Source: an uncultured Pelagibacteraceae bacterium
GTDB taxonomy: Bacteria; Pseudomonadota; Alphaproteobacteria; Pelagibacterales; Pelagibacteraceae
Direction: 5' to 3'
DNA length: 60,317 nt
Assembly: GCA_902613755.1 (NCBI GenBank)
Contig: CACMIH010000008.1
Coordinates: 24,001 to 84,317 of the forward strand
Made by a program: the position numbers and the translations under genes
Shown here: positions 35,731 through 43,538 of the stretch, in pieces
Numbering within the stretch: the stretch's first letter is position 1
How the letters are laid out: each line of letters opens with the position of its first letter
The notes under the pieces: generated by a model
The model's database searches: none
Told to the model about the DNA's origin: nothing
What the model saw: only the letters and a program-made list of their open reading frames with translations

Positions 35731-36044
35731 ATATTTTTATCTAAAAATTCTTTCATATGGCTTTCTGGAACACCACCAACTTTTCTATCTACTTCAACAC
35801 CTTTTTTATAGATGATAACTGTTGGAACACCTCTAATGCCAGCAGCTGAACCTGTGTTAATTCCACCATCTTCAACATCGGCATAATAAAAACCAGCCTT
35901 ATCTTTATATTCATCAGATAATTTATCCATTACAGGTTTTAGTGCCTTACATGGACCACACCACTCAGCTGAGAACTGAATGACTGAAACATCTTCATTT
36001 TTTATTTTAGTATCAAAATCTTCGTCTTTAAAATTTGTAAGCAT
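35727..36044 (-). CDS. trxA: Thioredoxin
   Basis: 105 residues, a single thioredoxin domain with WCGPC at 28-32, the cis-proline segment GVPTVI and no signal peptide, so cytoplasmic. It reduces disulfides in ribonucleotide reductase and other enzymes. It lies 34 bases downstream of the sbcB-like gene on the same strand. In alphaproteobacteria trxA often follows folC and addAB; here folC is convergent and no addAB genes are present. Confidence 0.94.
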   Translation of the reverse strand: MLTNFKDEDFDTKIKNEDVSVIQFSAEWCGPCKALKPVMDKLSDEYKDKAGFYYADVEDGGINTGSAAGIRGVPTVIIYKKGVEVDRKVGGVPESHMKEFLDKNI

Positions 36045-36078
36045 ATATCACTTCTATAAATTGCAGTCTTAAAGTCAA

Positions 36079-37515
36079 CTAGGCAATTTCATATTTTTTT
36101 TCTATAGACATAATAAATTCATTTATTTCGTCTAATTTTTTTAATTCTTCTTCATCATCTCGGTTAGAAGCCTGGTCTCGCAAGGTATCAATTTCTTGAT
36201 AAGCCATTCCAATAGTTTGCCATTTTTCTCTATTTTTGCTTAAAATTCGTCTAGCAATTTCACTTTTTATATTTTTATATAAATCTGGAGGCAAAATATG
36301 TGGTGCTTCTTGATAGATAATTTTTTGACCAAACCAACTACATCTTTTATCTTGAAACTTATCCAACATTCTTAATTTATCTTCCCAAGAAGAACTGTGC
36401 CAAGTTTTAAATAACTGGGTGTCTTTGTTTGGAATAAATTTTTCATATAAAGTTTCCTCTGGTAATAAATCTTCTTGTGTTTGAGTTTGAGCTTTTTCTT
36501 CAGCGGCTTCTCTATTAATGATTTGAATATTTTTACAAAAATTTTCACTATTTCTAATCATTTTTGCTCTTTTTTGAATGGTTTCTAAATCTAAGTCTGC
36601 ATATGCCTTTTCCTTTAATGCAAATTTTTTATCCAAAACAATAGGGGCTTTATTTGTTTTAATTACTCTAAGTGCTTTAGGGCTAAACTTTTTTAAATAA
36701 ACTTTAAGATCATTTACTGATAAATTTAATAATGGTTCAGGATCTCTTCTTAAATCAAATAAATATCCCCAAGATGCATATGAAGGATGAAAACAGTGGT
36801 CTGGATGCAGTGTTGAGACGAGATACATCATATTTTTTCCTTTAACATTTTCAAATATTGAATAAATCCCCTCACTTTTTAAAATAGTTTCAACACTATT
36901 TTTTGTCGATGTGCTTATGAAATTTTCCCAATTGTCTTTATGTTTATCTTTTATAATTCTAAGGATTTTTAAGCTTGTGAACGCATCATGATAAGCTGTG
37001 TGTTGTTGAGATGTATCAAATCCCTGTTGTCTAGCTAAACCTTCGAGTGCTAGGCTTTCGTTACCAGCTTCTGTTAATTCAGTCTTTAACGTTTCAGGAT
37101 TTAAAGTTTGAGCTACTCTTGCAACATGTAAACCATCATGTTCTTTATTAGGCGAAGAATGAGTAATATAAGGATATCTATTTCCTTTAAAAAAATTAAA
37201 ATGAAACATACGCCTATCAAAATTTAAATTACTCCAGCCCATAAACAATGCTGGGCCAGCTTTAGAGAAAAAGTTTTCAACAGCTCCTAAAAAATCATAA
37301 TGCGAGTAGTTGCCTTTGGTAAGTAAATTAATACTTGTTGAATTAACTAATAAAGCTTTTGCGCTTGGAACCTCACCCTCTGGCATTCTGCCACGAATAT
37401 TTAGCTTACCAATTTCTTTTAAGTTTTTATCAACAACTACAGCACCTACTTCAATTATTGAGCCCCAAATTGTGCTATTTGTTGTTTCTGTATCGTAAAT
37501 TACTATTTTATCCAT
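36079..37515 (-). CDS. sbcB: Exodeoxyribonuclease I (SbcB-like)
   Basis: 478 residues, close to the 475 of E. coli ExoI. A DEDDh 3'-5' single-strand DNA exonuclease: Asp8 and Glu10 (YDTETT), Asp100 (NLNFD), His172 and Asp177 (HTAYHD). The SH3-like and C-terminal helical regions also match ExoI segments (FDLRRDPEPLLNLSVNDLK; DKRCSWFGQKIIYQ). Six bases separate it from the MGME1-like nuclease upstream, which with rmuC forms a nuclease cluster. ExoI is uncommon among alphaproteobacteria. Confidence 0.9.
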   Translation of the reverse strand: MDKIVIYDTETTNSTIWGSIIEVGAVVVDKNLKEIGKLNIRGRMPEGEVPSAKALLVNSTSINLLTKGNYSHYDFLGAVENFFSKAGPALFMGWSNLNFDRRMFHFNFFKGNRYPYITHSSPNKEHDGLHVARVAQTLNPETLKTELTEAGNESLALEGLARQQGFDTSQQHTAYHDAFTSLKILRIIKDKHKDNWENFISTSTKNSVETILKSEGIYSIFENVKGKNMMYLVSTLHPDHCFHPSYASWGYLFDLRRDPEPLLNLSVNDLKVYLKKFSPKALRVIKTNKAPIVLDKKFALKEKAYADLDLETIQKRAKMIRNSENFCKNIQIINREAAEEKAQTQTQEDLLPEETLYEKFIPNKDTQLFKTWHSSSWEDKLRMLDKFQDKRCSWFGQKIIYQEAPHILPPDLYKNIKSEIARRILSKNREKWQTIGMAYQEIDTLRDQASNRDDEEELKKLDEINEFIMSIEKKYEIA

Positions 37516-37521
37516 AAAATC

Positions 37522-38208
37522 TTAGCTTAAATTCGATAGCTCATTAAATTTTTTTAATCTTCCCAAAAACAAATTTTGATAAACAATTAAATCATGTCCT
37601 TGAATTTTAAATTCTTGGAATAATTTATCTACTGTGCAAACCAAAATTACACAAGAAGTGATATTGGAGTTATACACAATATTATGTGCTAATGAATAAG
37701 CGCTTGTTTGAAGAAGCCATGAGTCGATATACTCAGCTTTTTTGGGTTTATTACTTTGTTTAAAATCAATTATTGTTTCTTTCCCCTCGTACACTCCAAC
37801 ACAATCAGCAGTACCTGCATACTTCTCTGGATAATAAAGAGTGCATTCCACCCCCCAAATTTCATCCAGTCTATTTTTTAAACCTTTTTCTATAATTTCT
37901 TTAGCCATTAATTTGTATTGTTCATTATCTTCAAAAAAACTTAAATTCTCTCTTCCAAGCAAATAAGATTCTAAATAGTTGTGCATTTGAGATCCCCTGC
38001 TACTGGCTGCTTTTGTAATTGCTTCAGCTTCTTTTTGCCCAGTTCTTTCTCTCCAATTTGCTAATGCCGCCTTATCTTCTTCAGATCGAGTTGCATCTAA
38101 AATTGAAGTGACACTTGGTAATTTTGTTTCTCCTAATAAGTATCTTCTAACGCCATCAACTGTTGCTCTTGATGATTTTGGATAATCATATTTTTGATTC
38201 CACTGCAT
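37522..38208 (-). CDS. MGME1-like PD-(D/E)XK exonuclease
   Basis: 228 residues from ATG 38208; the longer frame to 38313 would run into rmuC and is not family-like. RecB-type nuclease motifs are visible: LPSVTSIL (30-37), GSQMHNYLE with His76, Glu121, GTAD with Asp135, DFK at 148-150 and LLQTSAYSLA with the motif Gln. From memory the order and wording closely resemble mitochondrial genome maintenance exonuclease 1 (MGME1) and related phage exonucleases. It probably trims single-stranded DNA ends or flaps. Neighbours are rmuC and ExoI. Confidence 0.82.
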   Translation of the reverse strand: MQWNQKYDYPKSSRATVDGVRRYLLGETKLPSVTSILDATRSEEDKAALANWRERTGQKEAEAITKAASSRGSQMHNYLESYLLGRENLSFFEDNEQYKLMAKEIIEKGLKNRLDEIWGVECTLYYPEKYAGTADCVGVYEGKETIIDFKQSNKPKKAEYIDSWLLQTSAYSLAHNIVYNSNITSCVILVCTVDKLFQEFKIQGHDLIVYQNLFLGRLKKFNELSNLS

Positions 38209-38245
38209 GAGATTTCTTATAGACGTTATTACGGAAAAAAAGAAA

Positions 38246-39343
38246 TTAATTTTTAAGCTGCCTATTTCGTTCAACAAATTTTTCCACGTTTTCAGTTTGT
38301 ACAGCTTTCTCAACCTGCTCGGGATCTTTAATGTTTTCTAAAGTTCTTGAAATTGATCTTGCATCGGTTCCAAATTTATCAACAACTCCCATAGCATCTT
38401 CTAATTTTTTTCTAAGAACTATAATGTTGTCAAAATGTTTAGAAAATCTTGTACTGATTGTTTTTAAATGATTATAAATTTCTGTTGCACCATTTTGTAC
38501 TTTCAATGATTGAAAGCCCATATGTAATGACTGTAAGTAAGCAGAAAGAGTATTAGGCCCGCATATTACGACTTTATATTTTTTCATTAACTCTTGAGTT
38601 AATAATTCTTTTGTACTTGGTTCTTGGTATTCAGTTAACTCTTTGTATAAGCTTTCTGTAGGAGCATACACAATTGCGAAATCAGTAGTTTTAGGAGGTA
38701 CAATATATTTTTCATTAACACTTTTAGCTTTTGCTTTAAATGCAGAGGCTAATTTTGCTCTAGCATCTGCAACAGCCCTTTTGTCTTCCGCGTCATGACC
38801 ATCGGTAATTGCCTTAAATTTTTCTACTGGAAAATGACTATCAACTGGAACTAAAACATCTCCTTGAAGCTTGATAGCAAATTCAACATTTTCGCTTGTA
38901 TCCTCTTTCATTTTTACATTTGTCATGAATTGAGAGGCTGGCAATAAATCTTTAATCAGAGCATCTAAACTAAACTCTGCAAGAGTTCCGTATTTTTTAA
39001 CTCCAGCTAAAATTTTTGTTATGCCCTCTTGGCTTTGATTTAATAGTTGAACTTGTTGATTAAAATTTACAACTTTTTCCTCTACCTTAGTTAAGGTTTC
39101 AGTCATATCTTTAGTAACCCCGGTTGATAGGTTATTAAACGAAGTAGACATTGCACCAAGAGACGTATTGATTGTAGTATTTAAGCTATCTTTTAAACTT
39201 GAAATTTCAGATTTCAAATTTGCAATTTCTTCAGCATCTTTATTTTGAATTTCATCTTTTGACTTTGATTTCAAATTTAAATAAAGAATAGCTAAAACAC
39301 CCCCTAACAACAAAACTAGTAAAATAATTAATATACTATCCAT
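38246..39343 (-). CDS. rmuC: RmuC-family DNA recombination protein
   Basis: 365 residues. One N-terminal membrane helix (about 3-24), a coiled-coil stretch (about 35-110), then the RmuC domain (VLVPVDSHFPVEKFKAI, VVICGPNTLSAYLQSL). RmuC proteins have a predicted restriction-endonuclease-like core and limit inversions at short inverted repeats in E. coli. The coiled coil is shorter than in enterobacteria. First gene of the rmuC-nuclease-sbcB-trxA run. Confidence 0.9.
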   Translation of the reverse strand: MDSILIILLVLLLGGVLAILYLNLKSKSKDEIQNKDAEEIANLKSEISSLKDSLNTTINTSLGAMSTSFNNLSTGVTKDMTETLTKVEEKVVNFNQQVQLLNQSQEGITKILAGVKKYGTLAEFSLDALIKDLLPASQFMTNVKMKEDTSENVEFAIKLQGDVLVPVDSHFPVEKFKAITDGHDAEDKRAVADARAKLASAFKAKAKSVNEKYIVPPKTTDFAIVYAPTESLYKELTEYQEPSTKELLTQELMKKYKVVICGPNTLSAYLQSLHMGFQSLKVQNGATEIYNHLKTISTRFSKHFDNIIVLRKKLEDAMGVVDKFGTDARSISRTLENIKDPEQVEKAVQTENVEKFVERNRQLKN

Positions 39344-39407
39344 GATTCTAATTTTTTATTTTATAGTAAATATTTGATTAATGTATTTAAATATTTAAAA
39401 ATACTTT

Positions 39408-39539
39408 ATGGAACTAATTTTGGTATTTAAAATATTCTTCATTATTTGTGTTATTATTGCGCTTTATGCTGTAATTAGAAATCTTGATATTATCAAAATA
39501 ATAATAATTTATTGGAAAGACTTAATTTTTAAAAAGTAA
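39408..39539 (+). CDS. Possible small single-pass membrane protein
   Basis: A 43-codon frame starting at ATG 39408, 64 bases from the divergent rmuC start, and ending with a convergent overlap into hisG. The product is almost entirely hydrophobic over residues 4-22, then RNLD, a second Ile-rich stretch and a Lys-rich end. No known family is recognised. It could be a real microprotein or a chance frame in AT-rich DNA; no strong ribosome-binding site is visible. Confidence 0.35.
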   Translation: MELILVFKIFFIICVIIALYAVIRNLDIIKIIIIYWKDLIFKK

Positions 39540-40214
39540 TTTTAATATGTTTCTAAGGCCCATTTTATTACTTGATGGCTTAGACATCATCATACAAGCC
39601 TCTGATTGTAGTATCTCTCCATCTTTTAAAATACGTAAATTATTTGCTTTTAAAGTTTCACCAGTAGACGTGATATCTGTAATTATCTCCGAAGAGCCTG
39701 TAAAAGGATAAGCTTCAGTTGCACCTAAGCTATCAATTAATTTGAATTGGGTTACACCCTTTGAAAATAAAAATTCCCTTGTTAAGTTTGGATATTTTGT
39801 TGCTACTCTTAATCTTTTCTTTTTCTTATCTTTAAATTCAAATGCAATTTCTTCTAAATCTGCAACGGTTTGTACATCTATCCATGGATCAGGAATTGCA
39901 ACTACTAATGTGGCCTTACCAAAATTATATCTTTTTAAAACATTAATTTTTTTTTGAGTGTTTATTTCACTCTCTTTCAATAAATCAAAACCAGAAAAAC
40001 CTATATCCAATGATCCGTCTCCAAGTCTTTCAATGATCTCTCTTGCATGAAGATATAAAATCTTAATATTTTTATATTGCTTTATTGACCCTAAAAGATC
40101 TCTTTCTCCTCTCTCAGAAATAAGAGTTAATTTATTTTTTTTAAAAATATTTAAAACATCTTTTCTAAGTCTGCCTTTGCTTGGAATTCCAATATTTAAA
40201 ATATTTTTTTTCAT
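39522..40214 (-). CDS. hisG: ATP phosphoribosyltransferase, short form
   Basis: 230 residues. First enzyme of histidine synthesis. Its length and the lack of the C-terminal regulatory domain mark the short HisG that works only with HisZ, which is encoded immediately upstream. Typical segments are IGIPSKGRLRKDVL (about 8-21) and the PRPP loop TDITSTGETLKANNL near 180-194. Its start is adjacent to the hisZ stop, so the two subunits are produced together. Confidence 0.94.
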   Translation of the reverse strand: MKKNILNIGIPSKGRLRKDVLNIFKKNKLTLISERGERDLLGSIKQYKNIKILYLHAREIIERLGDGSLDIGFSGFDLLKESEINTQKKINVLKRYNFGKATLVVAIPDPWIDVQTVADLEEIAFEFKDKKKKRLRVATKYPNLTREFLFSKGVTQFKLIDSLGATEAYPFTGSSEIITDITSTGETLKANNLRILKDGEILQSEACMMMSKPSSNKMGLRNILKLLFKN

Positions 40215-41266
40215 TAGTAATTTAAATTTAAAGCTGCACCTACTGCTGGAGTTTGTTTTTTTGATCCTAAGTCTGAAATTAGACCATCATAACGACCACC
40301 ATTTATAATATTTTTTAATGAGTTTTTAGATTTAATATCAATTTTAAAAACCATTCCGGTATAATATTCTAACTGCCTTCCAAAAGATGATGAAAATATT
40401 ACATTTAATTTTGAAACCTTGTTATTAGAAATTGGAAAATATTTTTGATCTACAACTAAATTTATTCTGTTTTTTTTAAAAAATTTATTTAACTCAATTG
40501 CTGCTTTATTTATGGGACATTTAATTTTTAAAAAATCTTTTATTACTTTTGAAACATTTTTTCCTTTACTAACTCTTCTAGGATCTTTTATTTTCTGATC
40601 AAATCTTTTTAGGATTTCATTAATTGTTCTTCCTGCCACAACATTTGATAAATCTTTTTTAAGCATTTTCAAGTAACGCTTTTTATCTATTTCTACAATT
40701 GTTGGGTCAACATCAGAATTAGTTTCTAATCTTTTTAATAAATCATTAAAATATTCCTCTCTCCAGAAATGTCTGGCTAATCTTAGCTTCCATCGCTTTG
40801 GAATATCTAATTTTGAAATTAACAAATTAAATATTTCAACATTTCCAATAGTGAGCGTTCCTGAAGAATATTTGATATTTTTAAGTGATTTAAGAGATGT
40901 ATTTATAATTTCTTTATCATCATTTTTCTCATCCTTAGATCCTAAAATCTCAAATCCGATTTGATTTCTAATGATTGAGTCTTTTTTATTTTTTGATTTT
41001 CGATAAGCTTGACCACTATAAAAAATTTTTTCCTTACCTTTTAAATTATTTTCTAAATATCTTAAACAAGATACAATCGTTAAATCTGGTCTTAGACACA
41101 ACTCGCTTCCATTTTGATCAGTAAAAGAAAAGATAAACTTTCTAAAATTTTCTCCTGATCTTTGAACGATATGATTAGCCTCAATTACTGGTGGTAAATC
41201 AATATATTTAAAACCCTTAGATTTTACCGATCTAAGGATACTTTCAGATAAGTTTTTTAACTTCAT
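40214..41266 (-). CDS. hisZ: ATP phosphoribosyltransferase regulatory subunit
   Basis: 350 residues. A class II aminoacyl-tRNA synthetase paralogue without the anticodon-binding domain. It has motif 2-like (FRKFIFSFTDQNGSELCLRP) and motif 3-like (NGGRYDGLISDLG) segments but lacks the HisRS histidine-binding signature. It activates the short HisG and senses histidine. It overlaps the end of hisS by 23 bases, so the paralogues hisS and hisZ are coupled. Confidence 0.9.
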   Translation of the reverse strand: MKLKNLSESILRSVKSKGFKYIDLPPVIEANHIVQRSGENFRKFIFSFTDQNGSELCLRPDLTIVSCLRYLENNLKGKEKIFYSGQAYRKSKNKKDSIIRNQIGFEILGSKDEKNDDKEIINTSLKSLKNIKYSSGTLTIGNVEIFNLLISKLDIPKRWKLRLARHFWREEYFNDLLKRLETNSDVDPTIVEIDKKRYLKMLKKDLSNVVAGRTINEILKRFDQKIKDPRRVSKGKNVSKVIKDFLKIKCPINKAAIELNKFFKKNRINLVVDQKYFPISNNKVSKLNVIFSSSFGRQLEYYTGMVFKIDIKSKNSLKNIINGGRYDGLISDLGSKKQTPAVGAALNLNY

Positions 41267-42638
41267 CGATTAAATTTTCTTTTGGAAATGTTTTATTATT
41301 TTCACCCTTAACACCTTTAAGGCTTTTTATAGTAACTGTATTTTCATTAAATTCATTTTCACCGCATATTATTGCAACATCCAACTCACGTTTATTCGCT
41401 AAAGTTAGTTGCTTACCTAAATTTTTCCTTGTATCTAAAAAAATTTCAGCATTGATATTATTATTTCTTAATAGATCTAAAATTTCATAGTAATTTTTAA
41501 GATATTTTTCATCCATTACACAAACTAAAACTGGTTTTTGACTATCTACTTTTATTTGATCTAATTGCATCAAAGCAAATAATAATCGATCAACTCCAAA
41601 ACTAATTCCAGTGCCTGGAATATCCACACCTTTAAATCTAGAAATTAATTTTGCATAAGCTCCTCCGGAACAAATACTGCCTATATCGACCTCTTTACCT
41701 TTATTATTTGTTACTTTAAAATTTAAATTTGTTTCAACAATGAAATCCGAATAATAAGCTAATCCTCTAACAATTGTAAAATTAGTTTTGACCTGATTTA
41801 AATTTGAACTGTAACCCAATACTTCAAATACTTGTTCTAATTCCTTTATACCTTCTTGTGACAATGGATTTTTTAATTTTTCTTTTAATTCTTTTAAATC
41901 TTTAATTTTTAGAAAATTAAGTATTTCAGAAGCTTGTTCATCGTTTAAATCTGCACCTTTGGTAATTGCGCCGCTTATATCTTTTCTTTCTTTTTTAAGT
42001 AAATCTTCAACACCTTTTAAACCAAAACCTGGTTTATCTAATTTATCAATTGCCCTAATTACTTTTACTTGCTTTTCTTCTGATATTTTTAAATCATCAA
42101 TTAATCCTTGAACTATTTTTCTATTACTGATGTTAATTGTAAATTGATTTTTTTTTAAACCACAATCTAACAAGGTGCTTGATATCAAATTACAAAGCTC
42201 CGCATTTGCTTGAGCAGGATTAACATTTCCTACAATATCAAAATCTGCTTGCATAAATTCTCTGTATCTTCCATTGCCAGCCTTTTCATTTCTAAAGACA
42301 TTTTGGATAGCATACCTTTTAAAGATTGATGGAAGCTCTTGATTATTTTGAGCAACAAATCTAGCTAGTGGACTAGATAGATCATATCTAAGAGTAATTT
42401 GTTTTTCTCCATCCTGAAATGAGAATACATCAGACATAGGATTAGCATCATCTTCTGCCAAAAAAGATCCTATATTTTCACTTATCTCAAACGAAGGGGT
42501 TTCCAGAGCCTCTGCTCCAAATTTAATAAAATTATTCTCAATAGCTTTTAAAAGCTTTTTTTTGAGAAGAAGTTTTTTATCCCAACGATCTTCAAATCCT
42601 GAAGGTAATCCAGGAATTAATTTTTTTTCTTTATTCAT
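41244..42638 (-). CDS. hisS: Histidyl-tRNA synthetase
   Basis: 464 residues from ATG 42638, giving MNKEKKLIPGLPSGFEDRW. A longer frame to 42686 would translate the tRNA-His gene and is rejected. Motif 2 (FKRYAIQNVFRNEK), the HisA signature (VRGLAYYSDFIVE) and motif 3 (GTGISFGVDRLL) are present, then a C-terminal anticodon-binding domain. The sequence resembles the divergent alphaproteobacterial type that goes with tRNA-His lacking G-1. The start codon is 4 bases from the CCA end of its own tRNA. Confidence 0.95.
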   Translation of the reverse strand: MNKEKKLIPGLPSGFEDRWDKKLLLKKKLLKAIENNFIKFGAEALETPSFEISENIGSFLAEDDANPMSDVFSFQDGEKQITLRYDLSSPLARFVAQNNQELPSIFKRYAIQNVFRNEKAGNGRYREFMQADFDIVGNVNPAQANAELCNLISSTLLDCGLKKNQFTINISNRKIVQGLIDDLKISEEKQVKVIRAIDKLDKPGFGLKGVEDLLKKERKDISGAITKGADLNDEQASEILNFLKIKDLKELKEKLKNPLSQEGIKELEQVFEVLGYSSNLNQVKTNFTIVRGLAYYSDFIVETNLNFKVTNNKGKEVDIGSICSGGAYAKLISRFKGVDIPGTGISFGVDRLLFALMQLDQIKVDSQKPVLVCVMDEKYLKNYYEILDLLRNNNINAEIFLDTRKNLGKQLTLANKRELDVAIICGENEFNENTVTIKSLKGVKGENNKTFPKENLIDEVKKLI

Positions 42639-42642
42639 TTTT

Positions 42643-42717
42643 TGGTACCCGGGCTGAGAGTCGAACTCAAACTTAAAGTTCCACAAACTTCCGTGCTAAC
42701 CATTACACCACCCGGGC
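42643..42717 (-). tRNA. tRNA-His (GTG anticodon)
   Basis: A 75-nt cloverleaf with CCA encoded: acceptor GCCCGGG/CCCGGGT, D arm GTGTAATGGTTAGCAC, anticodon stem GAAGT/ACTTT around TTGTGGA (anticodon GTG) and T arm TTGAG-TTCGACT-CTCAG. Position 1-72 is a G-U wobble and the discriminator is A73. The base before position 1 is A, not the G-1 that marks tRNA-His in most organisms. It precedes hisS by 4 bases on the same strand. Confidence 0.95.
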
Positions 42718-42757
42718 TTATCCTCTTTGTTTTTATCTTATTTTATGTGGATTTAAA

Positions 42758-42763
42758 ATTATA
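42758..42763 (-). promoter_or_regulatory. Possible -10 box for tRNA-His-hisS
   Basis: A perfect TATAAT on the minus strand lies 41 bases upstream of the tRNA-His 5' end. No convincing -35 box is found at the usual distance, so this is a weak call in AT-rich DNA. Confidence 0.3.
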
Positions 42764-42892
42764 ATATAAATAAATAGCCTACTGGCTATGGAAACAGTTT
42801 CTGTGAGTACTTCTAAAAGTCTTTCTGTATGTAATATTTATATTCATGAGCAGTCTTTTAGACAAAAAAAATTAATATTCAAGGTCTAAATA

Positions 42893-42934
42893 GAAAAAGG
42901 ACGTTTAACTATTTGATAGATAAAACGTCCTTTT
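42893..42934 (-). terminator. Intrinsic terminator downstream of cspA
   Basis: A perfect 12-base inverted repeat (AAAAGGACGTTT with AAACGTCCTTTT, 42895-42906 and 42923-42934) around a 16-base loop. On the minus strand it ends in CCTTTTTC. It starts 15 bases after the cspA stop and is the strongest terminator hairpin in the window. Confidence 0.8.
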
Positions 42935-42948
42935 AAATAATTTCTAAA

Positions 42949-43161
42949 TTAGTCTATTTTTTTTAAATTAACTGCAGAAGGACCTTTGGGACCATCTTCT
43001 AATGTGAATTCAAGTTTATCACCTTCATTGAGATATCTCATACCAGCAGCTTTTACCGCTGAGGCGTGAACAAAGGCATCTTTTTCTTTATCATCTCTTT
43101 CAATGAAGCCATATCCCTTTTTACCATTATACCATTTAATTTTTCCTTGTAGTGTACTCAT
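42949..43161 (-). CDS. cspA: Cold shock domain protein
   Basis: 70 residues, one OB-fold cold shock domain. RNP1 is KGYGFIERDD (about 15-24) and RNP2 DAFVHASAV (about 28-36). It binds single-stranded RNA/DNA and probably melts mRNA structure. It lies downstream of tRNA-Phe with an 80-base leader and has its own terminator, so it may be made from both a read-through and a separate transcript. The gene symbol denotes the family only. Confidence 0.92.
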   Translation of the reverse strand: MSTLQGKIKWYNGKKGYGFIERDDKEKDAFVHASAVKAAGMRYLNEGDKLEFTLEDGPKGPSAVNLKKID

Positions 43162-43241
43162 CTTATCTCTTAGTCCTTTTGTTATTTATTATCTCTTAAA
43201 GTTAATTTCTTTTACGATTATTTCAAGATGAAACTTTGTGG

Positions 43242-43316
43242 TGGTGGCTGAGGAAGGATTCGCACCTCCGACACAAGCCTTTTCAGGGCTCTGCTCTACT
43301 CCTGAGCTACTCAGCC
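43242..43316 (-). tRNA. tRNA-Phe (GAA anticodon)
   Basis: A 75-nt cloverleaf with CCA encoded: acceptor GGCTGAG/CTCAGCC, D arm GCTCAGGAGTAGAGC, anticodon stem GAGCC/GGCTT around CTGAAAA (anticodon GAA), T arm GGAGG-TGCGAAT-CCTTC, A73. T-stem and acceptor pair well. It begins 4 bases after the infA stop codon on the same strand and lies between infA and cspA. Confidence 0.96.
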
Positions 43317-43320
43317 TTAT

Positions 43321-43536
43321 TTATCCCCTAAAGATAATTCTTCCTTTAGTAAGATCGTAAGGTGTCATTTCAACTGTCACATTATCACCTTGGAGAACTC
43401 TAATTCTGTTTTTTCTTAACTTACCAGCTGTATGGGCAGTAACGGTATGTCCATTTTCTAATTTTACTCTAAACATAGCGTTAGGAAGTAGGTCTATCAC
43501 TGTACCTTTAAATTCCAGTAAGTCTTGTTTTGACAA
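43321..43536 (-). CDS. infA: Translation initiation factor IF-1
   Basis: 71 residues, the usual length. An S1-like OB fold that blocks the A site during initiation: [20 protein letters not shown] and [17 protein letters not shown]. The start is TTG 43536 (product MSKQDLLEF), with GGAG about eight bases upstream on the minus strand; no ATG fits. It lies 2 bases after hisD and 4 bases before tRNA-Phe. Confidence 0.95.
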   Translation of the reverse strand: MSKQDLLEFKGTVIDLLPNAMFRVKLENGHTVTAHTAGKLRKNRIRVLQGDNVTVEMTPYDLTKGRIIFRG

Positions 43537-43538
43537 AT

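Noticed and set aside
38209..38313. Longer start for the MGME1-like nuclease
   Set aside because: The extra 35 residues overlap the rmuC coding end and do not resemble the family; ATG 38208 fits.
42639..42686. N-terminal extension of hisS by 16 residues
   Set aside because: It would translate part of the tRNA-His gene, and the usual HisRS N-terminus begins at ATG 42638.
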